15,054 bases of DNA from NCBI GenBank assembly GCA_944381225.1, contig CALWKJ010000023.1:1-15054 (forward strand). Reading direction: 5' to 3'. Under the pieces are notes generated by a model. The model had not been told where the DNA came from. It did not search any database and saw only the letters and a program-made list of their open reading frames with translations. This stretch comes from an uncultured Clostridia bacterium (GTDB taxonomy: Bacteria > Bacillota > Clostridia > Christensenellales > UBA1242). The position numbers and the translations under genes were made by a program. This document shows, one piece after another, positions 12,890 to 15,054 of the stretch; positions within the stretch are counted from its first letter, which is position 1; the number at the start of each line of letters is the position of its first letter.

Positions 12890-14572
12890 ATGTTAAAAAC
12901 GCTTGTTATAAAAAATTATGCAATAATTGAAAACACTATTTTAAATTTTAATCATGGATTTAATGTTATTATAGGAGAAACAGGTGCTGGAAAAAGTATT
13001 ATTTTAAAAGCACTCAATTTTGTTTTGGGTGGTAAGCCTTCAAAAGATAGCATAAGAAATGATTGTGAGCAAACAACAGTTAAAGCGATATTTGAAAGCC
13101 CCAGCAAAGCTGTGCGAGAAAAATTAAACGATTTTCAAATTGAAGTTGAAAACGAGTTAATATTAAGTAGAAGTTTTAACATTGAGGGTAAATCATTCTG
13201 CTCTATTAATGGAGAAGTAGTAACTGTTTTAATGCTAAAACAAATTGGTGATATGCTTGCAAGTTTTTTTGGACAGAATGAGAGTATTGAAATTTTAAAT
13301 AATAAATATCATCTTAAATTGCTTGATGAATACAAACCAGAGACTTTAAAAGAAACAAAAAATCAACTAAAAGCATATTTAACAGAATACAATGACTTAT
13401 CAAAACAAATCGAAAAAATAGGTGGCTATGGTGAAGACCGAGAGCGCACATTAGATTTGTTATCATACCAAATTAACGAGATTGAATCGGCAAACATTGA
13501 AGACAACGAAGACGAATTGTTGGATGAAAAAATTAAAGTTTTATCTAACTTTGAGAAGTTGTACGGACTATTACAGCAATCTCATGATATTTTAAACAAC
13601 ACAGAATTGAACTGTGTTGTTTCAAATTTGCATAATGCTAGTTTAATTGATGGTAAATTTAATGATTTAGCAAATCGTATAAATTGTTGCTCCATTGAAA
13701 TTGACGATATAAATGCCAGTTTAAAAGAATATATGTCAAATATGACTTTTTCGGAAAACGAAATTGATATTCTTAATGAACGAAAAGAGCAATTAAAAAC
13801 TTTAAAAAAGAAATATGGTAATACATTAATTGATGTAAAAAATTATTTGCAAAAAATAAAATTTGAATATGATGATGTTTTGAATAGTCAAGACATCTTA
13901 AATAATCTTGTTTTAAAGCAAAATAATTTAAAGCATTTAATGTATTTAAGCTGTAAAGAGTTGCATGATAATAGGGTAAAAATAGCAGAGGAAATTGAAA
14001 TAAAAGTAAAAAAAGAACTTTCTTTTTTAGGAATGAAAAACACTGATTTTTCAATTCAATTTAAAACTTTGCCTAAAGAAGAAGAAAGTAATTTTTCATA
14101 TGAAGGCTTAGATTCAATTGAGTTTTTATTTTCAGCAAACGCAGGGGAAAAACAAAAGAGTTTGTCAAAGGTAATTTCTGGTGGAGAAATGAGCCGTTTT
14201 ATGTTGGCTATAAAAAATGTATTTGCAGAATCCAATGAAGTTAAGCTTTTAATATTTGATGAAGTTGACAATGGTGTTAGTGGTGAAATTGGCTATAAAG
14301 TTGGTCAAAAAATTGCAAAGCTGGCAAAAAAATATCAAATAATTTGCATCACTCATTTAGCTCAGGTTACTGCTCTTGCAGATAATTTTATTTACATTCA
14401 AAAAATAATAAAAGAAGGCAAGACAAATAGCGTTGCTGAATATTTAAATGATGAACAAATTTTGGAATATTTAGCTTCTTTGTTTGCTACAAAATCATCA
14501 CAAATTGGCTTATTGCATGCTAAAGAATTGGTTACAATGGCAAATGACTATAAACAATCTTTGAATAATTAA
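12890..14572 (+). CDS. recN: DNA repair protein RecN
   Basis: RecN is an SMC-like ATPase that acts early in repair of double-strand breaks. The 560-residue protein has the Walker A motif GETGAGKSIIL at 29-39, an F-F-G-Q-N-E segment in the first ATPase half (usually G-Q-H), long charged coiled-coil stretches (about 155-370), the ABC signature SGGEMSRFMLAIK near 429-441, and Walker B LLIFDEVDNGVSGEIG near 452-467, followed by C-I-T-H-L-A-Q-V. The length is normal (about 550-570). AAGGA precedes ATG 12890, ten bases after argR; the two are probably one operon. A terminator follows its stop. Confidence 0.96.
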   Translation: MLKTLVIKNYAIIENTILNFNHGFNVIIGETGAGKSIILKALNFVLGGKPSKDSIRNDCEQTTVKAIFESPSKAVREKLNDFQIEVENELILSRSFNIEGKSFCSINGEVVTVLMLKQIGDMLASFFGQNESIEILNNKYHLKLLDEYKPETLKETKNQLKAYLTEYNDLSKQIEKIGGYGEDRERTLDLLSYQINEIESANIEDNEDELLDEKIKVLSNFEKLYGLLQQSHDILNNTELNCVVSNLHNASLIDGKFNDLANRINCCSIEIDDINASLKEYMSNMTFSENEIDILNERKEQLKTLKKKYGNTLIDVKNYLQKIKFEYDDVLNSQDILNNLVLKQNNLKHLMYLSCKELHDNRVKIAEEIEIKVKKELSFLGMKNTDFSIQFKTLPKEEESNFSYEGLDSIEFLFSANAGEKQKSLSKVISGGEMSRFMLAIKNVFAESNEVKLLIFDEVDNGVSGEIGYKVGQKIAKLAKKYQIICITHLAQVTALADNFIYIQKIIKEGKTNSVAEYLNDEQILEYLASLFATKSSQIGLLHAKELVTMANDYKQSLNN

Positions 14573-14586
14573 ATAAAAAAAATATA

Positions 14587-14618
14587 AACTACCTTATAGA
14601 TTTTATAAGGTGGTTTTT
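14587..14618 (+). terminator. Rho-independent terminator after recN, overlapping the spoIVB ribosome binding site
   Basis: AACTACCTTATA (14587-14598) pairs over 12 bases (one G-U) with TATAAGGTGGTT (14604-14615) around a GATTT loop, followed by T to 14618. The 3' arm contains AAGGTGG (14607-14613), the Shine-Dalgarno sequence for ATG 14619, so read-through mRNA would hide it. Confidence 0.88.
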
Positions 14619-15054
14619 ATGTTTAAAAAGATTGTTTTAAAATTTTTGGGTTTAATTTTTGCAAGTTGTTTTGTATTGACAGTAACAAATGTTGATTTCA
14701 AAACAATTTTTTCCTTAAATGAAAATACTCCTATTACATTGTCTAGCATCGAAGAACTGAACAATGAAAACTTATTGGGTAAATTTGTAAAAACAAAAAT
14801 AACAGAAGATATTTGGACAACCGGTGGTACAAAAGAGAAAAAAACTTCTTTGTTAATTAAATTGTTCGGATTTATACCTATTAAAAAAACTAGCGTAGTT
14901 GTATGTGATGACAAATCTGTTTATTTGGGAGGTGTCCCCCTTGGATTTAGCATCAGCACAAAAGGTGTTATTGTTGTTGGAACAAATTCTGTAATTTCAG
15001 TAGGGGACAAAAAAAATAATAATAAATTAATTAGTGGAGACATTGTAACAAAAA
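14619..15054 (+). CDS. spoIVB: SpoIVB serine peptidase, N-terminal part (partial)
   Basis: SpoIVB is secreted from the forespore and triggers sigma-K activation by starting cleavage of SpoIVFA. The 145 visible residues run open to the window end with no stop. A signal-anchor helix (about 6-22) follows a basic start MFKKIVLK. The region near 83-100 (LLIKLFGFIPIKKTSVVV) and the start of the PDZ domain (YLGGVPLGFSISTKGVIVVG, then S-G-D-I-V) are typical of SpoIVB. The peptidase domain with its catalytic serine and histidine lies beyond the window. The position after recN is the conserved one. The start ATG 14619 is six bases after AAGGTGG. I saw no clear sigma-F or sigma-G promoter upstream. Confidence 0.9.
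   Translation, partial: MFKKIVLKFLGLIFASCFVLTVTNVDFKTIFSLNENTPITLSSIEELNNENLLGKFVKTKITEDIWTTGGTKEKKTSLLIKLFGFIPIKKTSVVVCDDKSVYLGGVPLGFSISTKGVIVVGTNSVISVGDKKNNNKLISGDIVTK

Noticed and set aside
1..15054. CRISPR arrays, insertion sequences, phage genes or attachment sites
   Set aside because: No regularly spaced repeats, transposase or integrase motifs, or inverted-repeat ends were seen; the gene order is conserved housekeeping and sporulation.

Overview
The window reads as one long, almost entirely plus-strand stretch of a low-G+C (roughly 30%) endospore-forming Firmicute, most like an uncultured member of the Clostridia. The evidence is the AT-rich codon use, strong AAGGAG-type ribosome binding sites, a complete eight-gene spoIIIA operon and the start of spoIVB. 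All genes use the standard bacterial code. No mobile element, CRISPR array, tRNA or rRNA was seen.

Layout. (1) Bases 1-3008 are a translation and RNA block: the 3' end of infB, then rbfA, an NrnA-type DHH phosphoesterase, truB, and an endonuclease IV-like TIM-barrel gene in the place where ribF often sits. (2) efp follows at 3097-3657 with its own promoter and a strong terminator. (3) spoIIIAA to spoIIIAH (3771-8507) form a tight operon for the forespore-mother cell channel. (4) An Asp23/YqhY gene, nusB, xseA and xseB occupy 8601-10818. (5) Bases 10819-11480 have no protein gene. They hold a large structured RNA of about 560 nt with its own near-consensus promoter and a perfect 9-bp closing helix between its two ends. 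(6) A four-helix membrane protein (11481-12161) follows. (7) argR has an ARG-box-rich promoter region, then come recN and the 5' part of spoIVB, which runs off the window.

The centre of interest is region 5-6. The size of the RNA, its closing stem, its place downstream of nusB-xseA-xseB and upstream of a small membrane protein, argR, recN and spoIVB all match the OLE (ornate, large, extremophilic) RNA and its membrane partner OapA. The usual neighbours ispA, dxs and tlyA are absent, and so are folD and accBC earlier in the cluster. The OLE-oapA pair therefore survives in a compacted locus and has its own promoter and terminator. OLE ribonucleoproteins are known from Bacillus halodurans, where they bind the membrane and affect magnesium, ethanol and cold responses. 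That this copy does the same is inference.

The rest is a conserved Firmicute gene order (efp-spoIIIA-yqhY-nusB-xseAB-argR-recN-spoIVB) joined to the infB-rbfA-truB block. Smaller points of interest are an array of ArgR-like operators around the argR promoter, a terminator hairpin that contains the spoIVB Shine-Dalgarno sequence, and an extended -10 promoter pattern shared by three transcription units.
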